64,000 nt of DNA from Nostoc sp. ATCC 43529 (lineage in GTDB: Bacteria; Cyanobacteriota; Cyanobacteriia; Cyanobacteriales; Nostocaceae). The position numbers and the translations under genes are program-made. The DNA lies in contig LWTK01000084.1 in assembly GCA_003326205.1 (NCBI GenBank), positions 186,001 to 250,000 of the forward strand, read 5' to 3'. Under the pieces are notes generated by a model. It saw nothing but the letters and a program-made list of their open reading frames with translations, did not search any database and was not told the DNA's origin. Below are positions 25,399-34,807 of this stretch, one piece after another. Numbering within the stretch: position 1 is the stretch's first letter; each line of letters starts with the position of its first letter.

Positions 25399-28353
25399 GT
25401 GTTTCCTAGAAGGGTGCAAAACTACATTAATCAAATTAACGTTGAAAAAGAAAATATAGAACAAGATGAGAAACTATTTAAGAAACAGGCTCAAGTTCTA
25501 GAAAAAAAGCAAGCCAGAGAATTAACAAAGGCACTAAGACGGCTATCAAAGGAAACTGCAAAACGTCAAAATTTTGAAGCACAATTGCACCAAAAAACAT
25601 CAGAATTTGCAGCGATCTTAAAAGTAATTCCTGATTTTTATTTTCGTGTTGATGCTGATGGAAGCATCCTGGATTATCGGCCAGGAAAAATGCCAAATTT
25701 GTATATTACACAAGGAGTTGAACGGGGTAAGAGTTTGCAAGAATGCTTACCGACTGTTGTAGGCGATCGCTTCCACCAAACCATGACTCAAGTACTTGTA
25801 ACTCAATGTGAAGTTAGTTTTGAATACACAGTAGTAAATAGTCACTTTGAAGCTAGATTCTTACCATTACCAGAGCAGCAAATTATAGTTCTGATCCGCG
25901 AAAACGAGGACAAAGTACAAGCTGCATCGCTCGAAAGAGACACCAAGTTTCGCACTATTATCGAGAATGCCAATAACATTCTTTTTGCGCTGACGGCTGA
26001 GGGAATATTCTCCTACGTTTCTCCGAACTGGACTGATATTTTGGGGCATGAAGTTACGGAAGTCGAAGGCAAATCCTTTAGTCTGTTTGTACATCCTGAG
26101 GATGTGCCTATGTGTGCAGATTATTTGCAACGGCTTGTAACAACAGGCGAAAAACAAAATGCAATTGAATATCGAATAAAACACAAAAATGGCAGTTGGC
26201 GATGGCACACAAGCAACTCATCTGCTACTAGAGACGCCAATGGTAACGTTTTGAACTTCGTTGGCATTTGTTACGACACCACTGACCGCAAACAAGCAGA
26301 AGAAGCACTGGCAGAACGCGCCCGTTTAGCAAATTTTCGTGCCGATGTAGATGCAGCCCTCACCCAGAGTGACAGTTTAGAGAACATGATGCGCCGCTGC
26401 ACAGAGGCTTTAGTTCAACATCTCGATGCCGCCTTTGCTCGGATTTGGACGCTTAATAAACAGGAAAATGTACTAGAGTTGCAAGTCAGTTCTGGAATAT
26501 ACACCCATATTAATGGGCTTCATAGGCGCGTTCCAGTTGGTGAATTCAAAATTGGTTTAATTGCCCAAGAAGGCAAACCCCACCTAACTAACTGCGTACA
26601 GGCAGATCCCCGCGTGAGTAACAAAGAGTGGGCACAGCGAGAAGGTATGGTTGCTTTTGCAGGTTATCCTCTGATTGTTGAAGGTGAAACTGTAGGGGTA
26701 ATAGCCATGTTTGCCCGCCAAGCAGTGACAGAATCAACTTTTAAAGCGCTGGAATTTGCCGCCCAAGAGATTGCCATTGGCATCAAACGCAAACAAACAG
26801 AAGTTGCACTTGGAGAAAGCGTCCAGCGGGAAAGATTACTCAATCGTCTTTCTAGCCAAATTCGAGCTTCCTTGGATCTCAATTACATTGTGGAAACGGC
26901 AGTCCGGGAGATTCGCAACTTATTTCAAATAGACCGTTGCGCCTTCTTTTGGTATCGACAAAACGCTGAAATACCCTACTGGGAGAGAGTATATGAGACC
27001 AAAAGTTCGTTTTTACCATGTCTGCTGAACGACCAAGGAAATAATGCAGAAATCGAACTCATCGGCTGCAAAACTTTGAATAAAGAAATCATCCGCATCG
27101 ATGATGTTAAAACTGTGGGCTATGGCATTGCACGGGAGTTTTTGAACGATTTCGGTTTCACTGCTTTTATTTCGTTGCCGGTACATACCCAATCTGGGGA
27201 AATTGGCGCCTTTAGCTGTGGTTATTGTAATGGCTTTCGGCCTTGGCTAGACAACGAAATAGAATTACTCCAAGCAGTTACAGACCAAATAGCGATCGCC
27301 ATTGACCAAGCTAAACTTTATACCCAAAGTCGCATCGCCGCCCAAACTGCCCAAGACAAAGCCCAGCAACTAGAAGCAGCACTGCTAGAACTTCAACAAA
27401 CCCAAGCGCAACTGATTCAAACTGAAAAAATGTCTAGTTTGGGACAGTTGGTAGCGGGAATTGCCCACGAAATCAATAATCCCGTCAATTTTATCTATGG
27501 CAATATTAGCCACGCCAGTGGATATATCCAAGATTTGCTGCACTTAATAGAACTTTATCAACAGCACTACTGCCCACCAGCACCAGAGATTCACCAACAA
27601 ATCCACGCCATTGATTTAGACTTTCTCAAACAAGACTTGCCCAAAGTCCTCAACTCTATCGATATGGGTTCTGAACGCATTCGCCAGATTGTCTTATCTT
27701 TACGCAATTTCTCTCGCCTTGATGAAGACGGTATGAAACCAGTGGACATCCATGAAGGTTTGGATAACACCTTGCTACTTTTACAAAATCGCTTGAAAGC
27801 CAAACCAGGCCATCCCGAAATCCAAGTAATTAAAGACTACGGTAACCTGCCACGAGTAGTGTGTCACGCTGGACAAATGAATCAGGTGTTTATGAATCTG
27901 CTGACAAATGCGATCGATGCATTAGAAGAGGGAGTGGGGAGATGGGGAGATGGGGAGATGGGGGGATGGGAAGATGAGGTAGACGCGGGGACATGGGGAC
28001 GCGGGGACGCGGGGAATAAACCAATGCCCCATGACGCCACTTGCTCCACATTTGGAGACCAAATGACCGCAGTGGCTCCCCAATGCCCAATACCGAAAAT
28101 TCGCATACGTACTTCCATTGATAAGAACTCTGTAACTATTCGCATTGCTGACAATGGGTTAGGAATGAGTGAAAAAGTACGCAAACACTTATTTGATCCG
28201 TTTTTCACTACCAAGCCTGTGGGGAAAGGCACTGGTATGGGATTATCAATTAGTTACCAAATTGTTGTTAAAAAACATTCTGGAAAACTTGAGTGTATTT
28301 CAGCACCAGGAGAGGGTGCTGAGTTTGCCATCGTGATTCCGCTAAAGCAGTGA
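25399..28353 (+). CDS. PAS-PAS-GAF-GAF sensor histidine kinase
   Basis: A 984-residue cytoplasmic sensor kinase. An N-terminal coiled coil (about 15-70) is followed by PAS (70-165), PAS-PAC (180-300, ending in FVGICYDTTDRKQAEE), GAF (310-465) and GAF (480-640). A coiled linker leads to HisKA with His690 in LVAGIAHEINNPVNF, then HATPase with Asn837, DNGLGM at 918 and GTGMGL at 944. Residues about 844-899 of the ATPase domain are repeat-encoded (Gly/Trp/Asp-rich). Translation starts at GTG 25399 with AGGCAGG just upstream. The HEINNP type of H box is common in cyanobacterial kinases. No response regulator is adjacent, so the output is unknown. Confidence 0.9.
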   Translation: MFPRRVQNYINQINVEKENIEQDEKLFKKQAQVLEKKQARELTKALRRLSKETAKRQNFEAQLHQKTSEFAAILKVIPDFYFRVDADGSILDYRPGKMPNLYITQGVERGKSLQECLPTVVGDRFHQTMTQVLVTQCEVSFEYTVVNSHFEARFLPLPEQQIIVLIRENEDKVQAASLERDTKFRTIIENANNILFALTAEGIFSYVSPNWTDILGHEVTEVEGKSFSLFVHPEDVPMCADYLQRLVTTGEKQNAIEYRIKHKNGSWRWHTSNSSATRDANGNVLNFVGICYDTTDRKQAEEALAERARLANFRADVDAALTQSDSLENMMRRCTEALVQHLDAAFARIWTLNKQENVLELQVSSGIYTHINGLHRRVPVGEFKIGLIAQEGKPHLTNCVQADPRVSNKEWAQREGMVAFAGYPLIVEGETVGVIAMFARQAVTESTFKALEFAAQEIAIGIKRKQTEVALGESVQRERLLNRLSSQIRASLDLNYIVETAVREIRNLFQIDRCAFFWYRQNAEIPYWERVYETKSSFLPCLLNDQGNNAEIELIGCKTLNKEIIRIDDVKTVGYGIAREFLNDFGFTAFISLPVHTQSGEIGAFSCGYCNGFRPWLDNEIELLQAVTDQIAIAIDQAKLYTQSRIAAQTAQDKAQQLEAALLELQQTQAQLIQTEKMSSLGQLVAGIAHEINNPVNFIYGNISHASGYIQDLLHLIELYQQHYCPPAPEIHQQIHAIDLDFLKQDLPKVLNSIDMGSERIRQIVLSLRNFSRLDEDGMKPVDIHEGLDNTLLLLQNRLKAKPGHPEIQVIKDYGNLPRVVCHAGQMNQVFMNLLTNAIDALEEGVGRWGDGEMGGWEDEVDAGTWGRGDAGNKPMPHDATCSTFGDQMTAVAPQCPIPKIRIRTSIDKNSVTIRIADNGLGMSEKVRKHLFDPFFTTKPVGKGTGMGLSISYQIVVKKHSGKLECISAPGEGAEFAIVIPLKQ
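27926..28095 (+). repeat. In-frame repeats in the kinase ATPase domain
   Basis: Tandem GGGGAGAT units, then GACGCGG units and a CCCCATG/CCCAATGCCC tract occupy about 170 bases between the N box and G1 box. The reading frame is preserved. Confidence 0.82.
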
Positions 28354-28762
28354 GGGCGATCGCTAATATAATCTAACTTTAATCTTTTCTTAACTAAAAC
28401 TTAATCTATTAATTGTTAACTGATATTAATTCACTTTTTGCTGCAACATTTGAACAACCCTCCAACAACTGCAAATTTACAGGAGTTGGGGGGATTATTT
28501 ACGGCGTTTTTCAGATAAATAAACTACACGGGTAGACAATCTGTAACTCACCAAAGTTTTTCTTTTAAGAGACTACCAAATAAAAAAATATACAACTTTT
28601 CTTGTGAGGTGGGCGTCTCGCCCGCCCGTAGAAAGGGGCGGACAAGATGTCCACCCCACAAGACTGGATAATTTATTTATTGATAATCCCTAATACAAAA
28701 TTCATAGATACCCAAATTTTTTAATAAGTCAGATATCTTGTTTTATAAGTGCAGAATGCAAG
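28354..28762. other. Spacer with two hairpins
   Basis: A hairpin near 28458-28492 (CCCTCCAAC pairing with GTTGGGGGG) follows the kinase gene and could end its transcript. A larger stem-loop lies at 28601-28662. No gene is seen. Confidence 0.5.
28601..28662. repeat. 62-bp stem-loop repeat (CTTGTG...CACAAG)
   Basis: The left arm CTTGTGAGGTGGGCGTCTCG pairs along its length with the right arm ending CCACCCCACAAG. The deviations are G-T type, so the fold survives in RNA. It looks like a palindrome family of spacers rather than a terminator, as no T run follows. Confidence 0.75.
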
Positions 28763-29056
28763 CTATATTTCAACTTCTTGAAAATGTTCAACTGTCGGAA
28801 ATGGATCGTAAAAATGGTGTAGAAGTTTTTTCCACTCTTGAAACTCAGCAGAACCTCGAAATTCCACAGTATGAGATTCTAAAGTTTCCCATCTGACAAG
28901 TAATAAATATTTACCTTGTACTTCTATACATTTGTGCAATTCATGGGATAAATATCCTTTAACTGAAGAAATTATCTGAGAAGCTTTTTTGAAAACAGTT
29001 TCAAATTCGGATTCCAAACCGGGTTTAACATGAAGTGCCACAGCCTCAAGAATCAT
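28763..29056 (-). CDS. Antibiotic biosynthesis monooxygenase (ABM) family protein
   Basis: A 97-residue protein of the dimeric alpha/beta ABM fold: MILEAVALHVKPG, then a helix, GYLSHELHKC, YLLLVRWE and a final helix with FREEx-like FRGSAEFQEWKK. Members range from small monooxygenases to heme-degrading enzymes and signalling proteins. Nothing here fixes the activity. No partner operon is clear; the phosphatase gene upstream on the same strand is 117 bases away. Confidence 0.82.
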   Translation of the reverse strand: MILEAVALHVKPGLESEFETVFKKASQIISSVKGYLSHELHKCIEVQGKYLLLVRWETLESHTVEFRGSAEFQEWKKLLHHFYDPFPTVEHFQEVEI

Positions 29057-29173
29057 AAATTTTTTGGTGAGAATAAAGTTGGCAAAAGTTTAGAAAATAG
29101 AACATCGGGTGTTGGAGATAATTCTATAATATTGGGGATTGCAGCAGGAATTTATGGCTGATTCATTGTTTAA

Positions 29174-30094
29174 TTAAGCTGATTTAAATTGAATAATACC
29201 TCGATCAAAAACGCTCTTATTAGTAGCGATCGCACTTACTTCTATTCTATCTGCATACACTTCATAGGCTGCAAAACTCAACCTTTCAGCAGAATATTCT
29301 GTCCATTCTGAACGTCCTACAGGACGAGTACCCGCACCACCACCAGTAATTAAATAAGTAGTTCCATTAATTACACGGGTGCGTTCATAATGATGTTCGT
29401 GGCCATTTATATAAAGTTGAACGCCATATTTTTGAAACAACGGAGTAAAAATTTTAATAAACTCTGGATTACTTCCATATACACCAGATGCATATATTGG
29501 ATGATGACCAAATACAACTTTCCAACCAGCTTTACTGCGACTTAATTCTTTTTCTAACCAAGGTAGCTGGTTTTTCCAATCAGCATTACTATTAGTATCT
29601 AAAGCGAAAAATTGTACAGTTCCACGCCGAAATGTATAATATCGCCTTCCGTTCATATTAAAACCGGCGTACTTCACTTGTGGTTCGCCATTTGCAGTAC
29701 GAATATCGTGATTGCCTAAACAAGCTTGAAATTTTACACCTTGCTTGAGCAAAGCTTGATAGGGACGCTCAAAAACTGCATTAATTTTCTCAATTTCGCC
29801 GTTGTTGTAAATGTTATCTCCAGCTAAAACAACTAAATCATAAGGATTTTGTTTGTAATAAAAATTCATTGCCCCAGCCACAGCATACTGTCCTTTAGCG
29901 CCGGTTCCTGTATCGGCAACAGACACAAAACGTAATAACAAGTCTTTTTTCGGTGGGTTGGCGGCTATGGCTGTTGTGGAATCGCTAATATCAGCATTTT
30001 GATAATTTTTCTGACTTAACATCCAGCCCAAAAATCCCGTACCAATGGCGCCCAGGCTACTTAAAAATAAAAATTGACGGCGTTTCAAGTTCAT
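29174..30094 (-). CDS. Tat-exported metallophosphoesterase (purple acid phosphatase-like)
   Basis: A 306-residue calcineurin-fold phosphatase. The N-terminus has a twin-arginine motif (Arg5-Arg6, KRRQFLFLSS) and a hydrophobic stretch, so export in folded form is likely. Metal-binding motifs are in order: VADTGTG, GDNIY, GNHD, GHHPIY and GHEHHYER. The pattern fits Mn/Fe-type acid phosphatases in the periplasm, possibly for phosphate scavenging. No Pho box was recognised upstream. The divergent neighbour is the proline-rich membrane protein gene. Confidence 0.9.
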   Translation of the reverse strand: MNLKRRQFLFLSSLGAIGTGFLGWMLSQKNYQNADISDSTTAIAANPPKKDLLLRFVSVADTGTGAKGQYAVAGAMNFYYKQNPYDLVVLAGDNIYNNGEIEKINAVFERPYQALLKQGVKFQACLGNHDIRTANGEPQVKYAGFNMNGRRYYTFRRGTVQFFALDTNSNADWKNQLPWLEKELSRSKAGWKVVFGHHPIYASGVYGSNPEFIKIFTPLFQKYGVQLYINGHEHHYERTRVINGTTYLITGGGAGTRPVGRSEWTEYSAERLSFAAYEVYADRIEVSAIATNKSVFDRGIIQFKSA

Positions 30095-30230
30095 AATTCA
30101 CCAAATTTAATAAATAGTTAGTTTCCAGAGAAGTAATGTGCTTTTGAAGTGATACATTAAGGCAAAAGAGGCAGCACCAGTAATAATGTACGTTGTTTGT
30201 CTTTGATTCGCTGCTTTTGGTGAAAGTTCC

Positions 30231-31151
30231 ATGTCACAAGACAATCCAAAACCGACCGATGAGCAGGTAACTAAACCCCCCCAAAAACCTTACCAGAGAG
30301 TTCAGCCAATTTGGAAGGCTAAAATTATCCAAATTCTCCGAGGGACAATTGGGGTTTTAGAAGTAACAGTCGAGAAACTGGAGACAGCACCCCCACCTGG
30401 TGCTGAAGAAACTCCTGGTTTTTTGCAACAGCTTCAGTCGCGCTGGGGTGGACTATTAAGGACAGTCCGCTTATTTTTGCCATCAAATTTATCAACAAAG
30501 TTATCAGATACAGCCTTGACGGGAATTATTACTGGAATTGCTGTAATTCTCGTTTGGACAACTACGACTATCTTGAGTGGTAAACCTACGGAAGTAGCAA
30601 CACTTCCTCCGGTTGAAGAGGTTCCCATACCAACGCCAACCATAACTACTCCACCGGAGTCAGTCACACCAGAACCACAGCCACCAGAAGAAATTACGCC
30701 GCCGCCAGAAGAAGTTACGCCGCCAGAAGCACAACAACCACCAGAGGAAATTACGCCGTCACCAGAACCAGAACCAGAAGTAATTCCAACGCCAACGCCT
30801 ACGCCGACACCAACACCAACTATAGAATTGACACCCGAACAAGCCTTAATTGTGGCTATTGAAAATCAGGTAGCTGAAATTAGCGATCGCATCGCCTCTG
30901 GTCTGATAAAGTCAATTCAAGCCAACTTCCGCACGAGTAATCTCACTGTTACAATTAACGACGATTGGTACACTCTCCCAGAATCTCAACAGGATCGACT
31001 CGCTGCCGAGATTTTACAACGCTCTCAACAACTTGATTTTACTCATTTAGAAATTATCGACTCCCAAAATCGCCTGATAGCACGTAACCCAGTTGTTGGC
31101 ACTGAAATGGTAATTTTTAAACGGCAAGCAACAAGTTCAACAACAACTTAG
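30231..31151 (+). CDS. Conserved-looking proline-rich single-pass membrane protein
   Basis: A 306-residue protein: a polar N-terminal domain (1-90), one membrane helix (about 95-114, TALTGIITGIAVILVWTTTT), and a long Pro/Glu/Thr-rich spacer (120-198, with PTPTP repeats). A C-terminal folded domain follows (about 200-300, TPEQALIVAIENQVAEISDRIASG...). The domain may be exposed on the far side of the membrane. I do not recognise a named family. The repeats in the spacer are true low-complexity coding sequence, unlike the spacer-type inserts elsewhere in this window. Confidence 0.75.
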   Translation: MSQDNPKPTDEQVTKPPQKPYQRVQPIWKAKIIQILRGTIGVLEVTVEKLETAPPPGAEETPGFLQQLQSRWGGLLRTVRLFLPSNLSTKLSDTALTGIITGIAVILVWTTTTILSGKPTEVATLPPVEEVPIPTPTITTPPESVTPEPQPPEEITPPPEEVTPPEAQQPPEEITPSPEPEPEVIPTPTPTPTPTPTIELTPEQALIVAIENQVAEISDRIASGLIKSIQANFRTSNLTVTINDDWYTLPESQQDRLAAEILQRSQQLDFTHLEIIDSQNRLIARNPVVGTEMVIFKRQATSSTTT

Positions 31152-31485
31152 AAATTGGCGTTGCATATTTTGAGAACCAGGATTTTTAGATTGCAATATC
31201 TAAATTCCATACCTTATTTGTGCAACGCCCTAAAAGCATAAAATTGTGAAAAAATAAAATAAAGAATAAATTTTTTAATTAAGTATCAAATCTTTGTTTA
31301 TCTCATTTTTGTATTCATTAGAAAATTGATGATAAGCTATTGCATTATCTAATATATAGGTGTATTTTAGAGATTGGCTTTTTCAAAAATTACAAAAAGG
31401 CTCAATTGATATTTATCAATTGCAGCAAAGCTTGTCTTGTCAATTCCTATAATCACCTAATTTAAAAGTTGAGCTTCAAGCATTT
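31152..31485. other. Spacer with a small GGCGTTGCA inverted-repeat element
   Basis: GGCGTTGCA (31157-31165) and its exact complement (31221-31229) bound a 73-bp element directly after the upstream gene's stop. The rest is AT-rich and empty. Confidence 0.6.
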
Positions 31486-32316
31486 ATGTTAGACAACGTT
31501 TCGCTATTGCTCCAAGCTTGTGAAAACTTAAATATTAGCTATGAAATTATTCATCCTACTGAAAATTTAATCAAAGTAAAATTGAGTAATAAACACCATT
31601 ATTTTTGTAATTATAGCACTCCGTTAATTAATCAAGCAGTAGCAAAGATTTTGAAAGATAAGGAATATACTTATCATATTTTAAAGAAAAAAATTAAACT
31701 TCCTCGAACAATCGGTTTTCTTTCGCCTTACTGCGATCTTCAATATAAAATGTACTTAAAATTTCCAACTATTGAAGATATTATATTAGAAATTAAAGAT
31801 AACTTTGAAATACCTGTGATTGTCAAAAGAAATTCTGGTTCCAGCGGACACAACGTCTTTTTATGCCAGAATCAAGATGAAATTGAAAATGCTATAAAAC
31901 AGATTTTTGATATCAATCACAAGTATGATTACGTAGCTCTTGCTCAAGAAGTAATTCACATCAAATCAGAATATAGAGCAGTTTTCTTAAATAAAGAGTT
32001 AGTTTTACTCTATGAAAAAGATATAAGTAACGCGAATTTTATAGGTAACTTAAGTCCTCTACACTGGGATGGCGCTAAAGCTAAATATATCAGCGATCCA
32101 CAAATATTGTCAGAAATTGATAATTTTGTCAGACCAATTTTTGAAGAATTAGACCTTGATTATTGTGGTTTAGATATCGTATTGGATAGAGATAATAAAT
32201 ATTGGTTAATTGAAATTAATTCTCATCCTAATTATACGATTTTTACCAGAGATAATGGCAAAGAATATGTGTTGAAAGTGTTTGAAAAAATGCTAACAAA
32301 TTTAGCATCAAAATAA
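31486..32316 (+). CDS. Stand-alone ATP-grasp ligase
   Basis: A 276-residue ATP-grasp enzyme, a fold that joins a carboxylate to an amine through an acyl phosphate. The ATP-binding segment PVIVKRNSGSSGHNVFL (Lys114) is clear. Metal ligands Asp230, Glu243 and Asn245 lie in CGLDIVLDRDNKYWLIEINSHPN. The N-terminal half resembles the pre-ATP region of RimK, cyanophycin-synthetase or D-Ala ligase relatives. The substrate cannot be inferred and no peptide precursor or partner enzyme is adjacent. The gene is visibly AT-richer than its neighbours, so recent transfer is possible. Two small repeat-rich gaps isolate it. Confidence 0.82.
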   Translation: MLDNVSLLLQACENLNISYEIIHPTENLIKVKLSNKHHYFCNYSTPLINQAVAKILKDKEYTYHILKKKIKLPRTIGFLSPYCDLQYKMYLKFPTIEDIILEIKDNFEIPVIVKRNSGSSGHNVFLCQNQDEIENAIKQIFDINHKYDYVALAQEVIHIKSEYRAVFLNKELVLLYEKDISNANFIGNLSPLHWDGAKAKYISDPQILSEIDNFVRPIFEELDLDYCGLDIVLDRDNKYWLIEINSHPNYTIFTRDNGKEYVLKVFEKMLTNLASK

Positions 32317-32396
32317 TATTGGGCATGGGGCATGGGGCATTGGGCAGAGGAGAATAATAACTCCCCAATCACCAGTCAACAATCAACAATCAACAA

Positions 32397-34511
32397 TCAA
32401 TCAACACTAGGCACTTTCATTGTCTGAGTTGGTATCCATACAGTAAAAATTGAGCCAACACTCACTGTTGATTCTACTTCGATTCGACCGCGATGGAGTT
32501 CTACAAGTTGTTTAGTTAAAGCTAGTCCCAGTCCAGTGCCTTCATAACGGCGGCGATAGGGTGTATCGAGTTGCTGGAATTTCTCAAACAGTAATGGTAA
32601 TTTTTCTTCGGGAATGCCAATTCCGGTGTCTTCAACTTGAAAAATAGCGGTATCGTCTTCTACCCAAAGACGTAGAGTAACATTGCCATTTTCGGGAGTG
32701 AATTTAATTGCATTAGTTAACAGATTCCAGAGAATTTGTTCTATTCGTTCGGAGTCGGCGGTAAAGCGATCGCGCTTTTGATCGATTTGCAAATCAAGTT
32801 TAAGATTTACTTGTTGGTTTGTTGCTTTTTGTCGGAGTGATTCTACAGTTCTTTGGGCAACATTCACCAAAGAAAATTCCGAAATATTTAAAGCTGTCTT
32901 ACCAGCCTCGATTTGTGATAAATCGAGGATGTCATTAATCATTTCTAATAAATGTTCTCCACTATCGTGGATTGTTTGCAGATAATCCCGTTGTCGTTGA
33001 CTTAATTCACCCAAAGGCCACCGTAACAACGTTGAAGACATGCCAATCACATAAGTTAAAGGCGTGAGTAATTCATGACTAATAGTAGCGAGAAATTCAT
33101 TTCTGAGGCGGCTAGCAGCTTCGGCGGCTAGCAAGGCATCACGTAACGCCCTTGTACGTTCAATAACTCGTTCTTCCAGCGTTTGTTTTTCTTGGGTGAG
33201 GGTTTGCATTAACTCAGCTTGGTGAATCGCGATCGCTAATTGTTCGGCGATGGAACTGAGCAAGTTTTTTTCGCTATCAGTCCACTGACGTGGACGATCG
33301 CACTGATGAGCAATGAGCAATCCCCAGAGTTTTTCCTCAAATATAATCGGTGCAGCTAACTTTGCACGGACTTTGCATTCCCTTAAAAAATTTAACAAAC
33401 ACTCTTCTAAAGTATAAGTCTTTTCGACATCATCCACAGCTAAAGTAAAGCCTTGGCGATACTTCTCCCAACATTGAGAGGTTGGGAAAAAGCAATTTCT
33501 TTCTCTGTAATTCAATACCGATGTAATACCATCTTTACCACGGGCTTCATAGACAACATAACCCCGATACTTTTGATAGTCTTCTGGTAGAGATTGGCTA
33601 TTAACAGACACAGAAATTGAGGGCGTACCATTATCGCGATCGGAGGAAAAATCCAAGCCTTGGCTTTCTTGAATTGAGGTTTCCAATTTGATACCACTAG
33701 CGAAAATTCTCTCTGTCGTAGTGACTGCTGTGCCATTGCAATCAATACTATCAAACTGGTATTGTTGAGTCTTGACTTTAGAACCCTGAAATTTATAAAT
33801 TACTAATCTGTCTAATTCCAGAAACTCACGCACCTGTGTAATTGCCGTTGCCATAATTACTGGCAAATCCAGGCTTTTGCGGATCTGCGTTGTTACCTGA
33901 TTTAACAGCTGTTCTTGGGAAACTTGTTTTTTTAGGGCATCTTCTACTGGCTGACAAATATAAACAGCTGGCCCAATTGCACTGGGAGGTGGTATTATTT
34001 CTTGGCTTGACTGAGTTAGAAAATATTCTAATAACAACAGTGTAAATTTACTTTGCAGCGCCGGATCGTTAGGCTTAATAACTTGGCGATAGCGTTCGAG
34101 ATTTTGGTAAGTATTGGAATTGCACTCAAACAAATCTCTCAATTGGAATATAAAAGACGCGATCGCCTCCAAATTAAATGTCAATGTAGTAGAGACGCGA
34201 TTAATCGCGTCTGTACAAGAGACCTGATTAATCGCGTCTGTACAAGAGTTCTCAGCAGATAGTTGTTCTTCGTCATCTTTCTCCAAATTCCCCAGCAACA
34301 GCGCACTAAACTGCTCAGAAAGAACTACTGTAAACCTTTGGCTTTCCCACTCCACAGGTATGCGAATCGAGGCCAACATAGCTTCTGTCATTACCAGAGC
34401 CGGACTTCCCACCGTTTGAGCCATCTGCTCTAACAATTCCCCAAGCCCATTGAATACAACAATAGGCAAGGTTCGAGAAAGGCTCAAATCAGGAGAACTC
34501 AGCATTTTCAA
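32397..34511 (-). CDS. GAF sensor histidine kinase with a bilin-type cysteine pair
   Basis: A 704-residue kinase. An N-terminal domain I cannot name (1-190) is followed by a phytochrome/cyanobacteriochrome-like GAF (200-432), HisKA (His479 in ISHELLTPLTYVIG) and HATPase (Asn600, DTGIGIP at 628, GTGLGLA at 658). The GAF has Cys340 in a NCFFP motif, at the place of the DXCF second Cys. Cys371 (ECLLNFL..VRAKL) is at the place of the canonical bilin Cys, but the usual next His is Leu. LWGLLIAHQC also matches bilin-binding GAFs. Residues 88-107 (two CTDAIN units) are encoded by a GACGCGATTAATCGCGTC repeat. No regulator gene is adjacent. Confidence 0.88.
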   Translation of the reverse strand: MKMLSSPDLSLSRTLPIVVFNGLGELLEQMAQTVGSPALVMTEAMLASIRIPVEWESQRFTVVLSEQFSALLLGNLEKDDEEQLSAENSCTDAINQVSCTDAINRVSTTLTFNLEAIASFIFQLRDLFECNSNTYQNLERYRQVIKPNDPALQSKFTLLLLEYFLTQSSQEIIPPPSAIGPAVYICQPVEDALKKQVSQEQLLNQVTTQIRKSLDLPVIMATAITQVREFLELDRLVIYKFQGSKVKTQQYQFDSIDCNGTAVTTTERIFASGIKLETSIQESQGLDFSSDRDNGTPSISVSVNSQSLPEDYQKYRGYVVYEARGKDGITSVLNYRERNCFFPTSQCWEKYRQGFTLAVDDVEKTYTLEECLLNFLRECKVRAKLAAPIIFEEKLWGLLIAHQCDRPRQWTDSEKNLLSSIAEQLAIAIHQAELMQTLTQEKQTLEERVIERTRALRDALLAAEAASRLRNEFLATISHELLTPLTYVIGMSSTLLRWPLGELSQRQRDYLQTIHDSGEHLLEMINDILDLSQIEAGKTALNISEFSLVNVAQRTVESLRQKATNQQVNLKLDLQIDQKRDRFTADSERIEQILWNLLTNAIKFTPENGNVTLRLWVEDDTAIFQVEDTGIGIPEEKLPLLFEKFQQLDTPYRRRYEGTGLGLALTKQLVELHRGRIEVESTVSVGSIFTVWIPTQTMKVPSVD
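34183..34242. repeat. Two GATTAATCGCGTCTGTAC repeat units inside the kinase gene
   Basis: GTAGAGACGCGATTAATCGC and a second truncated unit are read in frame as CTDAINQVS and CTDAINRVS. The same palindrome lies in spacers at 12935, 43779-43828 and 54061. Confidence 0.85.
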
Positions 34512-34609
34512 TCATTCTGGTAAGAGAGGGCTCAATGCAAGGACGAAAGTTTATTTTTCTTAAGGAAAACTCAAAACTCAGAGCAAAGATAGAGATGCTC
34601 CGCCAAGGC

Positions 34610-34757
34610 GTCAGAATTCAGAAGAAATCAGAGCTTGAGTCGGTGATGAGTATTAGTCGAAACTTCGTCCCCTTGTGGGCGAAACAAAGTTCAAAATTCT
34701 TCCTTGTTAAAACTCCATACCTTAATGTATGGAGCCTTCTGAATTCGGAATTCTGAC
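34610..34757. mobile_element. 148-bp element with GTCAGAATTC terminal inverted repeats
   Basis: GTCAGAATTCAGAAG at the left pairs with the right end, which carries one extra AGAATTC-like unit. Inside lies a perfect 8-bp hairpin (CTCCATAC at 34713, GTATGGAG at 34727). It lies in the 296-base gap before cobN and codes for nothing convincing. Confidence 0.55.
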
Positions 34758-34807
34758 TCCTTTTTTATTGTGTACTAACCAATAGTTTAAGACGGTAATA
34801 CAAGATT

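Noticed and set aside
34535..34756. 73-codon frame upstream of cobN
   Set aside because: It coincides with the GTCAGAATTC element, so it is an accident of the repeat.
34512..34807. Cobalamin riboswitch upstream of cobN
   Set aside because: No B12-box-like sequence was recognised. The gap is mostly a repeat element.
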